Source of the DNA: Sinotaia quadrata
Lineage: Eukaryota > Mollusca > Gastropoda > Architaenioglossa > Viviparidae
Direction: 5' to 3'
Length of the DNA stretch: 64,000 nt
NCBI GenBank assembly: GCA_028829895.1
Contig: CM054183.1
Coordinates: 76,247,571-76,311,570, forward strand
Part shown: one piece after another, positions 41,401-46,139 of the stretch
Layout: each line of letters opens with the position of its first letter
How positions within the stretch are numbered: the stretch's first letter is position 1
Position numbers and translations under genes: made by a program
Notes under the pieces: generated by a model
What the model was told of the DNA's origin: nothing
The model's database searches: none
The model's input: the letters and a program-made list of their open reading frames with translations, nothing else

Positions 41401-44400
41401 ATTATTATTAAGAATAGGAATATCGCTTATAGGCTTATTATTATATTTAAAAAATTATATTTAATTAGACCATTTGTTTATTACTTAATATTATCTTTGC
41501 AGTGTAATAGCTTAGGACATTTTATATTTAGCTGAGAAAAATAGATGATAATTTTGTTAACATGTTGCGGAGTTGTAGTTTTAAACCCTATTTTAAATAC
41601 AAATATATCCAGATTAAGTTAATAATTTAGGTTAATAAAGAAAATATATTGGTGGTAATGAGATAATTATATTGCTTATTTTAAAATAATTTTTCTGGTA
41701 AAATCTTACTTTCTAAGTTTTCAACAGAAACATATGCTTTTTATGGATTTCAAACTCCTATAACACCAACATTTAAAAAAAAATCTTTTCTTATATTTTT
41801 ATGTGAGCATTAGGCCCTGTTGTACAATTTAACATGTAAAATAATTAGATTTAATCCACTTATTTTTTTTGCATTTCATGTAACGAAATGGTACACTTCC
41901 CCAGAGAATGAACTATATAGAATAAATTAAAAGAACAGCTAGGTATGGGCAAACTGATTTTATAGAAGGAGTTAATTTGAAAGCTGGGGAATATAGGTTT
42001 GCATGATATGTTGCTACATAAACCACCATTTATTTCTCACATGCTATGGATCCTGAATATATTGATGTTCATTGAAATTATAATTGTGATATCAACTATG
42101 CAAATTGAGAGAAAAATAAGTGTTAGGTGTACAGTTTGTGACATTATGCTTTCAGAAAAACAAACATTTTCTTTCTACAGTTCATAAACATAGTTACCCT
42201 ATTATGTCTGCATGGTACATCATGGTTAGACATATTAATTTGTTCAATGAAAAATCTGAGTATATTGCATACAATAAATACATTTCTAAATTGTAATTTT
42301 TATCCATAAATCAGTATATAAACAATTTTAAAGATTATTTCAATATCTTCCATGTTATTGTTACATATTTTAACAACTTGAATTTGTGTGTTGAAATATT
42401 TTACTTTTACAAAAATAAACTTGTTAATTCACTGGTACTAGTAGCAGTACTTAAAGACAAGTCGATTCATTATTTGTGAAGCTGTCTGGAAAAACCCGGC
42501 TACAGTCGCTAAAACTTATTTTGCGCTACAGCCATTTGAATTTTGATAGTCCAGGGAGGTGTATGTACTTACAAAAATGTACAGGTGAAAAAACTATCTG
42601 ACATAAATTAAATTTTTTAAATAAAAAATAAACACGAGATTCTGAACTTTAATAAATTATAAAAAAAAAAACACTTTTGATTTTTTTTCACTATAGCCAG
42701 GTTTTCCCCAGACAGCATCATATTTACTGTCACATTTACCTGATAATTGATTATATATTTTATTATATTTCAATAATATAGTTTTTCAATTATCTATTAT
42801 ACTTTCTTTATTCTTTCTTTTTCCAAATGTAAAATCTGGATCTTAGTCATCCCCCTCCTCCTCCAACAAACTAATCCTCATGTAACAATACAGTTACAAC
42901 TGTATTTGTATTAAAGCTCATTCAATTTCCTCTAGAATGATATACATTTCAGAACTTAGGCAGAAATATGTCTTAAATAAGCCCAGTGTGTAATGAGGAA
43001 TAAAATAACCAAAATCTAACATCGGAAGAGAGTTAAGATATATACATACACACACCACACACACGTTAAGTAAGAAAAGGAACTACTTATTTATAATCTT
43101 AAATTCATGGATTTTCTAACAAAGTCTATATCAAACAGAATTAGCCTTCAATTTACACAACTCTTGGCATCACACTAATTACGCTTTTAATTTAAGCATT
43201 ATTTTATAGACATAAATTTATCTATCTATTTGCATCAGATAACTTAAATTTAAGCATTACTTTAATGCAACACCATGTTTATGGACTTACATCTCTCTCT
43301 GATAGATTTAATCTTATATGGTTCAATATATTTACAATGTATCCTTACATTTATGGACCTCCCTGTAACAGATAGACATGGCCTGGAGGGTGGAGTCATC
43401 TGTGGGATGATGACTGTGCACCTCTTGTAATAGCACTGCACTTTCATCTTGACGGCCAAGTCGAAGCAATGCAAGTGCCTTTAGCACCTGTTTAATGAGC
43501 AATCACAAATAACATTACATCCAACATCAGTATTATACATGACTGTACTTACTGCAAAATGTTTTTTGACCATAAGACTAAGAGAAAGAAATAACCTATT
43601 CTACATTATGATTATATAAATTAGTTAATTGTATGAAAAAAAATGAACTATCATACATTAAGGTTATAAGAAAAATCTGTTTATATCAAAAAGAAAAAAG
43701 TGAGCTATCACATATAGTTATAGAAATTTGTTAACTGTATAAGAAAAAAAATAGCTATAGTATAATAATACATTATGACTATAGAAATTTGTTAGCTACA
43801 ACAAATGAAATTATAAAGTGAAAGTGAATTTAGAAACATTAATTTTAACAGAAAATCAATGAGTCAAAAATTTCAGAATTTTAAAAAAATCATTAAGAGT
43901 GAAATTTCTCATTTTTACCTTAGCACACTGAAAGTCCTTCTGTTTCTTCAACACTTTATCAGCTTCTTGGATAGCTTTTCGGTTGTTACCATTGTCCAGA
44001 CAATCTGTAACAAATATATTTTAAAGTATCTGTGAAACTTTCTTAAATAAATTCTTACAGCTTATTATAATTTATACAATTACAAATAAAAACAATTTAT
44101 CACTCAGAGTCAGAGTAATAAAACACAGAATAATCCATTCACAAAATTATTTTATAATATTCATGTCCATATGAACTCAGTAAGAGCAATTTTAACTGAT
44201 CAATGTAGCCTAGATTCATTGGGTCATAAAAAGTACAATTCTATATTTTTTGCTGCTGCATATCATATTTCAGGAATTAATTTAAATATTACCAAATGCC
44301 ATAGAATCAAAGATAATTTATTTTATATTTTGGTATTAATATTATTTTTAATACACAGCTCTATTATATTGATTTTAATACAGATATTACTAATATTATT

Positions 44401-45967
44401 TTATCAATAACACAAAGACACCCTGTCTTTCACTGTAACATTTGAAATGATAATAACAATGAGCTCAATCTTGTTGGTCAATAACAGAATAGTGTAAATT
44501 TGTAAGATTATTTTCCTGAGTGAAAAAGTGACAGCACACATTGCAAATTATAGACAATTTCTCACCAAAAAGTCCAAAAATATTTGTTAATTTATGAGAA
44601 CAGGTAAAGCTAGTTATGCACATAATTTTCCAGATATATTTTTATCTAACACTAACACTAGTAACAGTAAAAATAATTTTTTAGACTAAGAATATGTTGG
44701 TTTAATGTATATTAATATACTACAAAGTACAATTTGAAATGTGTATATAAATAAAAGATTATGCACAATCATTTTTTTTCTCTAGAATGCAAAAATTACA
44801 AATAATTTAATAAATTTTATGATAGTTGATACCTTTAAAATTTTAAACTGCAAATCAAGGAGTTATAAATATAATTCTTTAATAATATTATAATAACCTA
44901 GTTGTTTTAGGTCTTCATCGTTTAATGTGCTACTGCTACTAACCATTACTTAAAATCAGAATGAAATAAAATATAAAACATATATAATTCAATTATAATT
45001 TATATGAGATAAATGAAAAGAGATGAGAACAATTAATAAAATGGATAATCCTAAAACATGCATAAAGCAAAGCAATACAGAAAACCCATACCTGAATCTA
45101 AATTAAATATTGAGATTTATAGTGGCATTACTTTTACACACAGGGGGTGTATATGAAAAGTAAAAATAATAATGCTGGGGGGAAATGTGTATCCTAAGAG
45201 TCTACCAGATGACATTTGCCGAATTAAAAAACAAAGTTTGTTGATGATTCATTCTCTCAGCTTTAAAAATGATAATTTATATTGAAGTTGATGCTGCAAT
45301 AAATATTTTTTTTATTTTTAAAAGAAAATGAAACCTTGTTTCCAACATACTTGTTTAAAACTTAAATAATTTCATTAATGATTAATTAAAAACAAACTTT
45401 TTCCAGAATCAAATAGTGTACTGTAACTAAGTGTTATACTAAATCAAGTATAGTATAAACTACGTATAATAATATACCACACTGTGATACGTTTATAATC
45501 TCAACAGTTCTAAATATTGTTATTATGACTTTTAAATTAAATCGAAGTACGTAAGTGCAAGTAATAGTGCTATGGCAACCAGGCAAGCGGTCAAAAGGCG
45601 AAATTTGCCCAAAACGTATTCTAATAAAGCAGTAAGATAGCAATAAAAGTTGACATCCAAATACTCCAAAAGTACTTCTGTGCTATAATTTTCAACAGAT
45701 AGGTTTTGTTTTTATTCCATAATTAAAAGAAACATTCATACTCATAGAGCCTATACAAAAGTAGAATCAAGAAGAGGACTCGTGTTAGTGGTTTTAGTTT
45801 TAGTAATTATCTACAGTCTTAACATTCAATTTAAAAACGTTCTACGAAAATGCTATTTATAACCATCTAAGATAATTATAATAAATTTATATTACAAAAT
45901 ATATGTACAAACCATAAATTGGCCTCAACCGTCGTTCATTCACGTCCACATGGCTACGAGACGCCAT
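2340..45967 (-). CDS. NAA25: NAA25 orthologue, NatB auxiliary subunit (5' 16 exons; 3' part not resolved)
   Basis: NAA25 is the TPR-repeat scaffold that holds the catalytic subunit NAA20 in the cytosolic, ribosome-associated NatB complex, which acetylates N-termini beginning Met-Asp, Met-Glu, Met-Asn or Met-Gln. Sixteen exons were assembled by hand. Their lengths (55, 86, 139, 197, 106, 81, 112, 69, 173, 113, 69, 136, 90, 111, 70, 100) sum to 1707 nt, or 569 codons, with no stop, and every junction keeps phase. Landmarks known in the family appear in order: RRLRPIYD at the N-terminus, NPYYFWAVMS, LPLAERM, DHWQYWLQY, LRGPYLAQMEF, FGTKPCC, ILRYRKGLEFG, NFQFKLLLMRLYSEMGAFGP and a Gly-Tyr...Leu-Arg-Phe-Phe segment. 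The vertebrate protein is about 970 residues, so roughly the last 400 are missing here. Introns are long and rich in repeats. Orthology is confident from colinearity; the 3' end is open. Confidence 0.95.
2497..3956 (-). pseudogene. hAT-family DNA transposon relic (ZBED-like transposase)
   Basis: The left end begins CAGTGGTTCTCAAGC, a typical hAT terminal repeat. Minus-strand fragments in shifting frames encode a hAT transposase in order. About 3956-3627 has a Trp...Val-Cys-Thr-Asp-(Ser)-Ala-Pro...Thr-Gly block from the catalytic region. About 3454-3101 has Leu-Gln-Gly-Lys-Gly...Ala-Phe-Lys-Met. About 3015-2725 has the C-terminal dimerisation region (Phe-Trp-x-Leu-Leu...Phe-Gly-x-Thr, then Lys-x-x-x-x-Ser-Arg-Leu-Thr-Asp...Pro-Asp-Ile-Asp-Lys-Leu). 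Frameshifts and stops make it inactive. The right terminal repeat was not found; another repeat begins at about 3944. It lies in NAA25 intron 15. Confidence 0.85.
3944..4165 (+). repeat. Dispersed repeat family R1, copy 1
   Basis: A ~220-bp segment begins near AGAAGTTTTCCAC and contains GTGGAAGAGAGAAAACTTTT and CACTTGTAATTAGTTATGG. It recurs inverted at 8281-8513 and in the same orientation at 30296-30505. No coding potential. It is probably a short non-autonomous element; no class was assigned. Confidence 0.75.
4232..4301 (-). CDS. NAA25: NAA25 exon 15
   Basis: The 70-nt exon encodes GAFGPCPPLWNGMDMKHIMN followed by DSLG, corresponding to Gly-Ala-Phe-(Glu/Gly)-Pro...Leu-Asp-x-Lys-His-Ile-x-x-Asp-(Thr/Ser)-(Ile/Leu)-Gly in the family. 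The acceptor is CTTTCAG and the donor CTTGG|GTAAGT. The acceptor and first exon bases are repeated as a 53-bp tandem array. Confidence 0.9.
4284..4520 (-). repeat. 53-bp minisatellite derived from the exon 15 acceptor
   Basis: About five units of roughly 53 bp. On the minus strand each contains GCTTTCAG|GTGCCTTTGG or a mutated form, i.e. the exon 15 acceptor with ~19 bases of exon (through GCCCTTGTCC), followed by an intronic spacer. The real acceptor at 4301 is the unit nearest the exon. The first two units are intact acceptors; later units diverge. Confidence 0.9.
5197..5735. repeat. ~60-bp minisatellite, NAA25 intron 14
   Basis: About nine diverged units share CTCAGTACCTCCTGAGTAAA, then GGTATGGGTTGACACAAAT and GGAATCCCAAAGGTATCC. 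No exon with this sequence was found. Open frames across it on the minus strand follow from the unit length and do not resemble a known protein. Confidence 0.85.
6615..7440 (-). repeat. ~32-bp minisatellite derived from the exon 14 donor
   Basis: About 25 units of CTAATACTAAGGACTCACCC followed by ATTCTGTACTCC, with some partial units. Read on the minus strand, a unit is ACAGAATGG|GTGAGTCCTT, nearly identical to the real exon 14 end (TTCAGAAATGG|GTGAGTCCTT). About ten units keep GGTGA(G/C); others carry ATGATGAG and have lost the donor GT. The real donor at 7433 is the outermost unit. Confidence 0.92.
7433..7543 (-). CDS. NAA25: NAA25 exon 14
   Basis: The 111-nt exon encodes GRDKYLWQAVVQLELGVRRS followed by PANFQFKLLLMRLYSEMG. 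The family pattern is Trp-Gln-Ala...Leu-Glu-x-Gly-(Leu/Val)...Ser-Pro-(Ser/Ala)-Asn-x-Gln-Phe-Lys-Leu-Leu-Leu. The acceptor is TCACCAG and the donor ATGG|GTGAGT. The donor is the first unit of the minisatellite at 6615-7440. Confidence 0.95.
8281..8513 (-). repeat. Dispersed repeat family R1, copy 2 (inverted)
   Basis: Reverse complement of the 3944-4165 segment, including the ATTAATTAATCATCCATGAC side and the GGTGGAAAACTTCTTAC end. Diverged by scattered substitutions and indels. Confidence 0.75.
8514..10860. other. NAA25 intron 13 sequence, no gene recognised
   Basis: Complex-looking, moderately AT-rich intron DNA with no convincing open frame and no tandem array. The stretch at about 8890-9230 is relatively GC-rich for this window and could be an old transposon remnant, but no terminal repeats or protein similarity were seen. 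Confidence 0.4.
10868..11400. repeat. Diverged minisatellite, NAA25 intron 13
   Basis: Repeats of 40-65 bp built around AGAATCTTTGGTGAGGAAAG plus AGTACTTCACATTA. The unit contains GGTGAGGAAAG on the plus strand, the opposite strand to the gene. It has no similarity to a nearby exon. Confidence 0.8.
11826..12540. repeat. ~66-bp minisatellite, left block
   Basis: About ten units of AGTGGCAGTGCTACCATGCC, TAAGAGAAACAAATTAGTTA and AGACACTGACATTAAGTTAG. The same unit resumes at 13868-14105, so the array is split by about 1.3 kb of unrelated sequence. Confidence 0.85.
12541..13867. mobile_element. ~1.3 kb insertion splitting the 66-bp minisatellite (class unknown)
   Basis: This segment lacks the flanking minisatellite and is richer in GC than its surroundings in places. 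It contains CTATAAATAAGGGC at about 12835, a TATA-box-like word, and short open frames on both strands without recognisable homology. No terminal inverted repeat or target duplication was identified by eye. Calling it mobile rests only on its interruption of one array. Confidence 0.4.
13868..14105. repeat. ~66-bp minisatellite, right block
   Basis: Three to four units of the 11826-12540 family (CAGTGCTACCATGCCTAA, then AGAGAAACACAATAGTTAAG). They are more diverged than the left block. Confidence 0.8.
14985..15645. repeat. ~33-bp minisatellite, NAA25 intron 13
   Basis: About 20 units of CATAGTGCCTGCACATTCCT plus GTTTTCATAATAC, ending about 155 bp downstream (in transcript order) of the exon 13 donor. 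Resemblance of AACAGG...GTGC on the minus strand to the donor AACAG|GTGC is too weak to claim an exon origin. Confidence 0.88.
15801..15890 (-). CDS. NAA25: NAA25 exon 13
   Basis: The 90-nt exon encodes KELLSTDVQPSDPYLLFAAH and LLTDLWQRTG. It aligns with the family region Leu-(Gln/Ser)-x-(Ser/Thr)-Asp-x-Tyr...Ala-x-His-Ala-Leu-x-Asp-x-Trp-x-x-Thr-Gly. The acceptor is CTTGCAG and the donor ACAG|GTGCGA. Phase 1 in and out. Confidence 0.93.
15891..17471. other. NAA25 intron 12, AT-rich, nothing recognised
   Basis: Non-coding AT-rich DNA with A/T runs and no tandem array or transposon end that I could support. Confidence 0.4.
17472..20398. mobile_element. Non-coding TIR element T1, copy A (~2.9 kb)
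   Basis: The ends are perfect 15-bp inverted repeats, AGGTATTCCAAACAT and its complement. If the outermost A/T is taken as part of a TA target duplication, the flanks fit TA at both ends. A near-identical element lies at 54022-56869 and a truncated copy at 26266-26983. Inside, a block around CTTTCCCCTATTGAATG...CTTAAG...GTTCACCC occurs twice (about 18340-19130 and 19488-19580). The longest frame (79 codons, minus strand, ~19.7 kb) is not preserved in the other copies, so the element is probably non-autonomous, mobilised by a Tc1/mariner-like enzyme if the TA duplication is right. Confidence 0.85.
20868..21195 (-). repeat. ~105-bp tandem array derived from the exon 12 3' end and donor
   Basis: Three diverged units follow exon 12 on its intron side. 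The nearest unit (about 21085-21180), read on the minus strand, contains an exon-like stretch that translates Asn-Leu-Ile-Pro-Arg-Cys-Glu-Lys-Gly-Leu-Glu-Phe-Gly and ends TTTG|GTAAGAATTC. Its donor matches the consensus better than the real one (GTAATA). In the next unit the donor is ATAAAA, and in the third TTAAGA. Confidence 0.88.
21193..21328 (-). CDS. NAA25: NAA25 exon 12
   Basis: The 136-nt exon encodes TKHICQHTAVLQLSRHCSIF, then ASMPDDDLLKTSRDLILRYR and KGLEFG. The family has Gln-His-x-Cys-x-x-x-Gln-Leu-(Ser/Thr)-Arg and Leu-Arg-Tyr-x-x-Gly-Leu-Glu-Phe-Gly here. The acceptor is TTCTGCAG and the donor TTTG|GTAATA. The exon end and donor are repeated as a tandem array just downstream in the intron. 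Confidence 0.92.
21383..21436. repeat. GT-rich microsatellite
   Basis: A GTGTGT tract grading into GTGCGTGC words, about 55 bp upstream (in transcript order) of the exon 12 acceptor. On the minus strand this is a CA/CACGCA tract. Confidence 0.9.
21440..22336. other. NAA25 intron 11, nothing recognised
   Basis: AT-rich intron sequence. The only structures are short A/T runs; no transposon ends or arrays were seen. Confidence 0.4.
22337..22405 (-). CDS. NAA25: NAA25 exon 11
   Basis: This 69-nt, phase-0 symmetric exon encodes VTSQFTDSLKLTSEDGTPVY followed by ARD. The acceptor is TTTGCAG and the donor GAT|GTAAGT. It covers the poorly conserved linker between the Cys-Cys block and the next helical repeat, so the family match is weaker than for its neighbours, but it fits in frame. 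Confidence 0.85.
22406..23004. other. NAA25 intron 10
   Basis: Non-coding. Beside the exon 10 donor it has a two-copy, ~48-bp tandem repeat (AGACCAATTCCAT at about 22920 and 22968). Nothing else was recognised. Confidence 0.5.
23005..23117 (-). CDS. NAA25: NAA25 exon 10
   Basis: The 113-nt exon encodes PPSELFHQYFDLFGTKPCCA and ADLKSFTCLLDQQEAQK, matching the family Gln-Tyr-Phe-x-x-Phe-Gly-x-Lys-Pro-Cys-Cys and Asp-Leu-Lys blocks. The acceptor is TTGGCAG and the donor AAA|GTAAGT. Phase 1 in, phase 0 out. Confidence 0.95.
23118..24786. other. NAA25 intron 9, simple-sequence rich
   Basis: Contains TTATTTATTTAT followed by runs of T and then of G at about 23705-23742, several A runs, and a GAGAGA tract at 24510-24530. 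No transposon or coding sequence was recognised. Confidence 0.5.
24787..24959 (-). CDS. NAA25: NAA25 exon 9
   Basis: The 173-nt exon encodes NGKEGKMVDSTLEEVMEFIN, then EQIKQCQQDTPLRGPYLAQM and EFVRILQERKSEVLKLAG. The Leu-Arg-Gly-Pro-(His/Tyr)-Leu-Ala block is strongly conserved in NAA25. The acceptor is TGTTTCAG and the donor CAG|GTGAAT. Confidence 0.95.
24960..25915. other. NAA25 intron 8, nothing recognised
   Basis: AT-rich intron with no open frame, array or transposon end that I could support. Confidence 0.4.
25916..25984 (-). CDS. NAA25: NAA25 exon 8
   Basis: The 69-nt exon encodes PDHWQYWLQYLNTAFQLIDS followed by Gly-Tyr, matching the family Asp-Asp-Trp-Gln-Phe-Tyr-Leu...Phe-x-Leu-Ile stretch. 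The acceptor is TTGACAG. The donor AT|GTACAC was chosen on phase and is not a strong site. A ~105-bp duplicated segment lies just upstream of its acceptor. Confidence 0.85.
26000..26220. repeat. ~105-bp two-copy tandem duplication upstream of exon 8
   Basis: GGTTAGGAAAATAAAA and the following TTTTTCAGACAATATTTC occur twice, at about 26030-26090 and 26135-26205. The copy boundary lies about 15 bp outside the exon 8 acceptor, so no exon sequence is included. Confidence 0.7.
26266..26983. mobile_element. TIR element T1, copy C (truncated)
   Basis: About 720 bp match the last quarter of elements 17472-20398 and 54022-56869, beginning near TATAAACTGAAAATAATTG and ending with ATGTTTGGAATACCT. The other end is missing. 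Confidence 0.85.
26984..27660. other. NAA25 intron 7 segment, nothing recognised
   Basis: AT-rich sequence between two transposon relics. No feature supported. Confidence 0.4.
27661..28711 (-). mobile_element. piggyBac-family relic with TTAA target duplication
   Basis: TTAA flanks both ends (27661-27664, 28708-28711) and the ends are inverted repeats: CTCTTTACTAGGCAGACG on the left and the complement of CTCTTTACCGGGCAGAAC on the right. TTAA duplication is diagnostic of piggyBac. A minus-strand frame starting near 28503 reads Met-Asp-Phe-Leu-Glu...Asn-Gly-Phe-Asn-Val-Ser-Asp...Arg-Ser-Asp-Ile-Ser-Val-Ser-Ser-Val-His, which looks like the acidic N-terminus of a piggyBac transposase, then hits stops. 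At about 1.05 kb it is internally deleted and inactive. Confidence 0.85.
28712..29540. other. NAA25 intron 7 segment, unclassified
   Basis: Non-coding; a short plus-strand frame at 28886-29128 has no recognisable similarity. Somewhat less AT-rich than the flanks, so it may be part of an older insertion leading into the LINE fragment. Confidence 0.35.
29545..30200 (+). pseudogene. LINE (non-LTR retrotransposon) reverse-transcriptase C-terminal relic
   Basis: The plus strand reads Phe-Thr-Tyr-Leu-Gly-Ser-Ile-Val-Ser...Gly-Gly...Asp-Ile, then Lys-Ser-Val-Leu-Leu-Tyr-Gly-Ser-Glu-Thr-Trp-Arg, then Arg-Arg-Lys-Trp-Arg...Ile-Gly-His. This is the order seen downstream of the reverse-transcriptase catalytic core in the endonuclease-reverse transcriptases widespread in invertebrates. 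Several stops and frame changes make it dead. It is 5'-truncated, as usual for LINEs, and ends near a GTAAGTCAAATCAAGTC tail. Clade not assigned. Confidence 0.85.
30296..30505 (+). repeat. Dispersed repeat family R1, copy 3
   Basis: Contains GTGGAAGAGAGAAGACTTTT and CACTTGTAATTAGTTATGGA and ends near AACCAGTAACAAAGGGGTGC. Aligns in order with 3944-4165. Confidence 0.75.
30675..31492 (+). mobile_element. Tigger/pogo-type (Tc1/mariner superfamily) relic
   Basis: TA flanks both ends (30673-30674, 31493-31494). Inverted ends are AGTCAAACCTCAGTTTTTGT and the complement of CAGTGGAACCTCAGTTTTCG. About 0.8 kb long. A plus-strand frame at about 31015-31086 reads PLIKKARNTIEFKNEFVAKY followed by Lys-Ser-Gly-Val, the start of the CENP-B-type helix-turn-helix of pogo transposases, then stops. 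The catalytic DDE part has been deleted, so the copy is non-autonomous. Confidence 0.88.
32100..32465. repeat. ~57-bp minisatellite, NAA25 intron 7
   Basis: Six to seven diverged units of GTTTGCATTGTGATTCATCA plus ATAAAATTGCCTAACAA. It lies about 310 bp on the intron side of the exon 7 donor, with no detectable similarity to that boundary. Confidence 0.8.
32773..32884 (-). CDS. NAA25: NAA25 exon 7
   Basis: The 112-nt exon encodes ERIVSELNFLPTKLAELQCK and LQKWDKANSIYKKLLKE plus two bases. It aligns with the family region that reads Leu-Gly-Glu-Lys-Leu...Lys-Lys-Leu-x-(Arg/Lys)-Trp. The acceptor is TGTGCAG. The donor is AA|GTGTGT, chosen because it alone keeps phase with exon 8; it is a weak site. 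Confidence 0.85.
33476..33556 (-). CDS. NAA25: NAA25 exon 6
   Basis: The 81-nt exon encodes EALLYLMVLELQEKWQEAVD and LLEGPLG, matching the family stretch Glu-Leu-Tyr-x-Met-(Ile/Val)-Leu-Glu...Leu-Asp. The acceptor is CTACAG and the donor G|GTTAGT. Its acceptor end recurs as a ladder of diverged copies on the upstream side of the exon (33590-33785) and again at 35389-35430. Confidence 0.9.
33557..33790 (-). repeat. Tandem ladder derived from the exon 6 acceptor
   Basis: The real boundary (about 33529-33580; plus strand CATCAGATATAGCAGTGCCT then CTGTAGTAGA) recurs upstream of the exon in transcript order at about 33590-33640 and most clearly at 33725-33785, with a more doubtful copy at 33669. 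On the minus strand the 33725 copy still reads Arg-Glu-Ala-Leu-Leu-Tyr-Pro-Met behind an AG, so it is a decoy acceptor with exon sequence. Confidence 0.75.
34367..34520. repeat. 51-bp tandem repeat, three units, NAA25 intron 5
   Basis: Three units of ATGAAAGAGGTGAGAATGAG plus TTTTGGCAGGCAGATATGTG and GCTGTGTCACC. The 51-bp unit is a multiple of three and lies in a 150-codon plus-strand frame (34267-34719) as three 17-residue repeats. No protein similarity; the frame is probably fortuitous. Confidence 0.85.
35389..35430 (-). repeat. Dispersed copy of the exon 6 acceptor region
   Basis: About 40 bp closely match the exon 6 boundary (CATCAGATATAGCAGTGCCT then TTGTAGTAGA) but lie 1.8 kb away in the same intron. 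The acceptor dinucleotide is changed (AAAGGC where the real site has CAGAGGC), though an AG remains two bases in. Confidence 0.75.
35830..35935 (-). CDS. NAA25: NAA25 exon 5
   Basis: The 106-nt exon encodes AHGAKDQKLARTMYLPLAER and MTKKYVEEGKIDAEA. It matches the conserved Met-x-Leu-Pro-Leu-Ala-Glu-Arg-Met block and the Lys-Ile-(Asp/Glu)-Ala-Glu-Ala stretch. The acceptor is TTTCTAG and the donor CAG|GTAACA. Phase 0 in, phase 1 out. Confidence 0.94.
36873..37290 (-). pseudogene. LINE reverse-transcriptase fragment
   Basis: The minus strand reads Ile-Ser-Lys-Ala-Phe-Asp-Thr-Thr...His-Pro-Thr-Val-Leu-Leu, then Leu-Gly-Ile-x-Gly-Asn-Ile...Phe-Leu-Thr-Tyr...Phe-Gln-Val, then Gly-Thr-Pro-Gln-Gly-Ser-Pro. 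These are the palm-domain motifs of a Jockey/CR1-like reverse transcriptase in the right order. At least one stop interrupts the frame and the Tyr-Ala-Asp-Asp motif is absent. Orientation is opposite to the 29.5 kb fragment. Confidence 0.82.
37300..38213. other. NAA25 intron 4 segment, nothing recognised
   Basis: Non-coding. A short duplicated phrase, GTGAATAGTTAGG, occurs twice at about 37820-37880. No transposon was recognised. Confidence 0.4.
38214..38410 (-). CDS. NAA25: NAA25 exon 4
   Basis: The 197-nt exon encodes LDAIADMYENAYKARPDNEE, then VLSALFMAHVRLGNYQKQLQ and a segment ending NPYYFWAVMSNVMQ. The Asn-Pro-Tyr-Tyr-Phe-Trp block is a family signature. The acceptor is TTTGCAG and the donor CAG|GTGAAT. 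It follows a 4.9 kb intron that contains two TIR elements. Confidence 0.95.
40438..41917. mobile_element. ~1.5 kb TIR element (unclassified)
   Basis: TATGGCTCATTTTCTGGGGA with AGTGTACCA at the left matches the complement of the right end, TATAGTTCATTCTCTGGGGA with AGTGTACCA, over about 29 bp with three to four mismatches. Both ends carry TA. The interior has no open frame of note, so this is a non-autonomous element or a decayed one in NAA25 intron 3. Confidence 0.7.
42481..42716. mobile_element. 236-bp MITE
   Basis: The left end GCTGTCTGGAAAAACCCGGC with TACAGT pairs with the complement of the right end, GCTGTCTGGGGAAAACCTGG with CTATAGT, giving a TIR of about 26 bp. There is no coding sequence. 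The short size and long TIRs are typical of a MITE. The target duplication is unclear. Confidence 0.8.
42815..43035 (-). repeat. Dispersed repeat family R2, copy 1
   Basis: This is the reverse complement of 61205-61466: the phrases CCTCATTACACACTGGGCTT and TGAATGAGCTTTAATACAAA recur there in order with substitutions. One copy lies in NAA25 intron 3 and one in an SFSWAP intron. Confidence 0.75.
43349..43487 (-). CDS. NAA25: NAA25 exon 3
   Basis: The 139-nt exon encodes VLKALALLRLGRQDESAVLL, then QEVHSHHPTDDSTLQAMSIC and YREVHK. It corresponds to the TPR pair in which family members read Leu-Lys-Ala-x-x-Leu-x-Arg-x-Gly-(Lys/Arg)-Gln. The acceptor ends AACAG and the donor is T|GTAAGG. Phase 0 in, phase 1 out. 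Confidence 0.92.
43500..43915. repeat. NAA25 intron 2 with a short diverged tandem repeat
   Basis: Units of about 60 bp around CTATCATACATTAAGGTTAT and GAAATTTGTTA recur about three times between 43610 and 43800. No exon-boundary similarity. Confidence 0.55.
43919..44004 (-). CDS. NAA25: NAA25 exon 2
   Basis: The acceptor TTTGTTACAG and donor AG|GTAAAA bound 86 nt that encode DCLDNGNNRKAIQEADKVL and then KKQKDFQCAK. This matches the first helical repeat of the family (Leu-Asp-Asn-Gly-Asn-Asn-Lys-x-Ala-Ile). Phase 1 in, phase 0 out. Confidence 0.93.
44005..45912. other. NAA25 intron 1, nothing recognised
   Basis: A very AT-rich first intron. A plus-strand frame at 44171-44410 is low-complexity (Ile/Leu-rich) and not credible as a gene. 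Confidence 0.4.
45913..45967 (-). CDS. NAA25: NAA25 exon 1 (coding part)
   Basis: This exon encodes MASRSHVDVNERRLRPIY plus the first base of the next codon. The family N-terminus is Met-Ala-x-Arg...Arg-Arg-Leu-Arg-Pro-Ile-Tyr-Asp, which fixes the start codon at 45967. The donor is G|GTTTGT. The ATG sits in AAAATGGCGTC, which resembles a YY1-type site overlapping the start codon. Confidence 0.93.
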
Positions 45968-46060
45968 TTTGGATAGAACGAGATCTCGTTGTCGAGAGGT
46001 TATGTTGCTGGCCAAGTTTACGAAAAAACAAGATCGTTGGTGTGGCGTATATTAAGAAAT
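45968..46060 (-). promoter_or_regulatory. Probable NAA25 5' UTR / core promoter region
   Basis: The stretch just upstream of the NAA25 start codon is less AT-rich than its surroundings and has CpG-containing words (GAACGAGATCTCGTT, a perfect palindrome at 45976-45990 or so, and GTCGAGAGG). No TATA box is evident at the usual distance. The start codon itself lies in an AAAATGGCGTC context like a YY1 site, which often marks transcription starts in ubiquitously expressed genes. The transcription start was not determined. Confidence 0.35.
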
Positions 46061-46139
46061 AAGAAGCGCGAGCAGAATCTTTGATTAAATGTAATAGTTT
46101 CATGGGTTTTTTTGGTTTAAAATGGAAATGTTTACATGT

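Noticed and set aside
44171..44410. 79-codon plus-strand frame in NAA25 intron 1
   Set aside because: Ile/Leu-rich low-complexity translation of AT-rich DNA; no similarity, no transcript signals.
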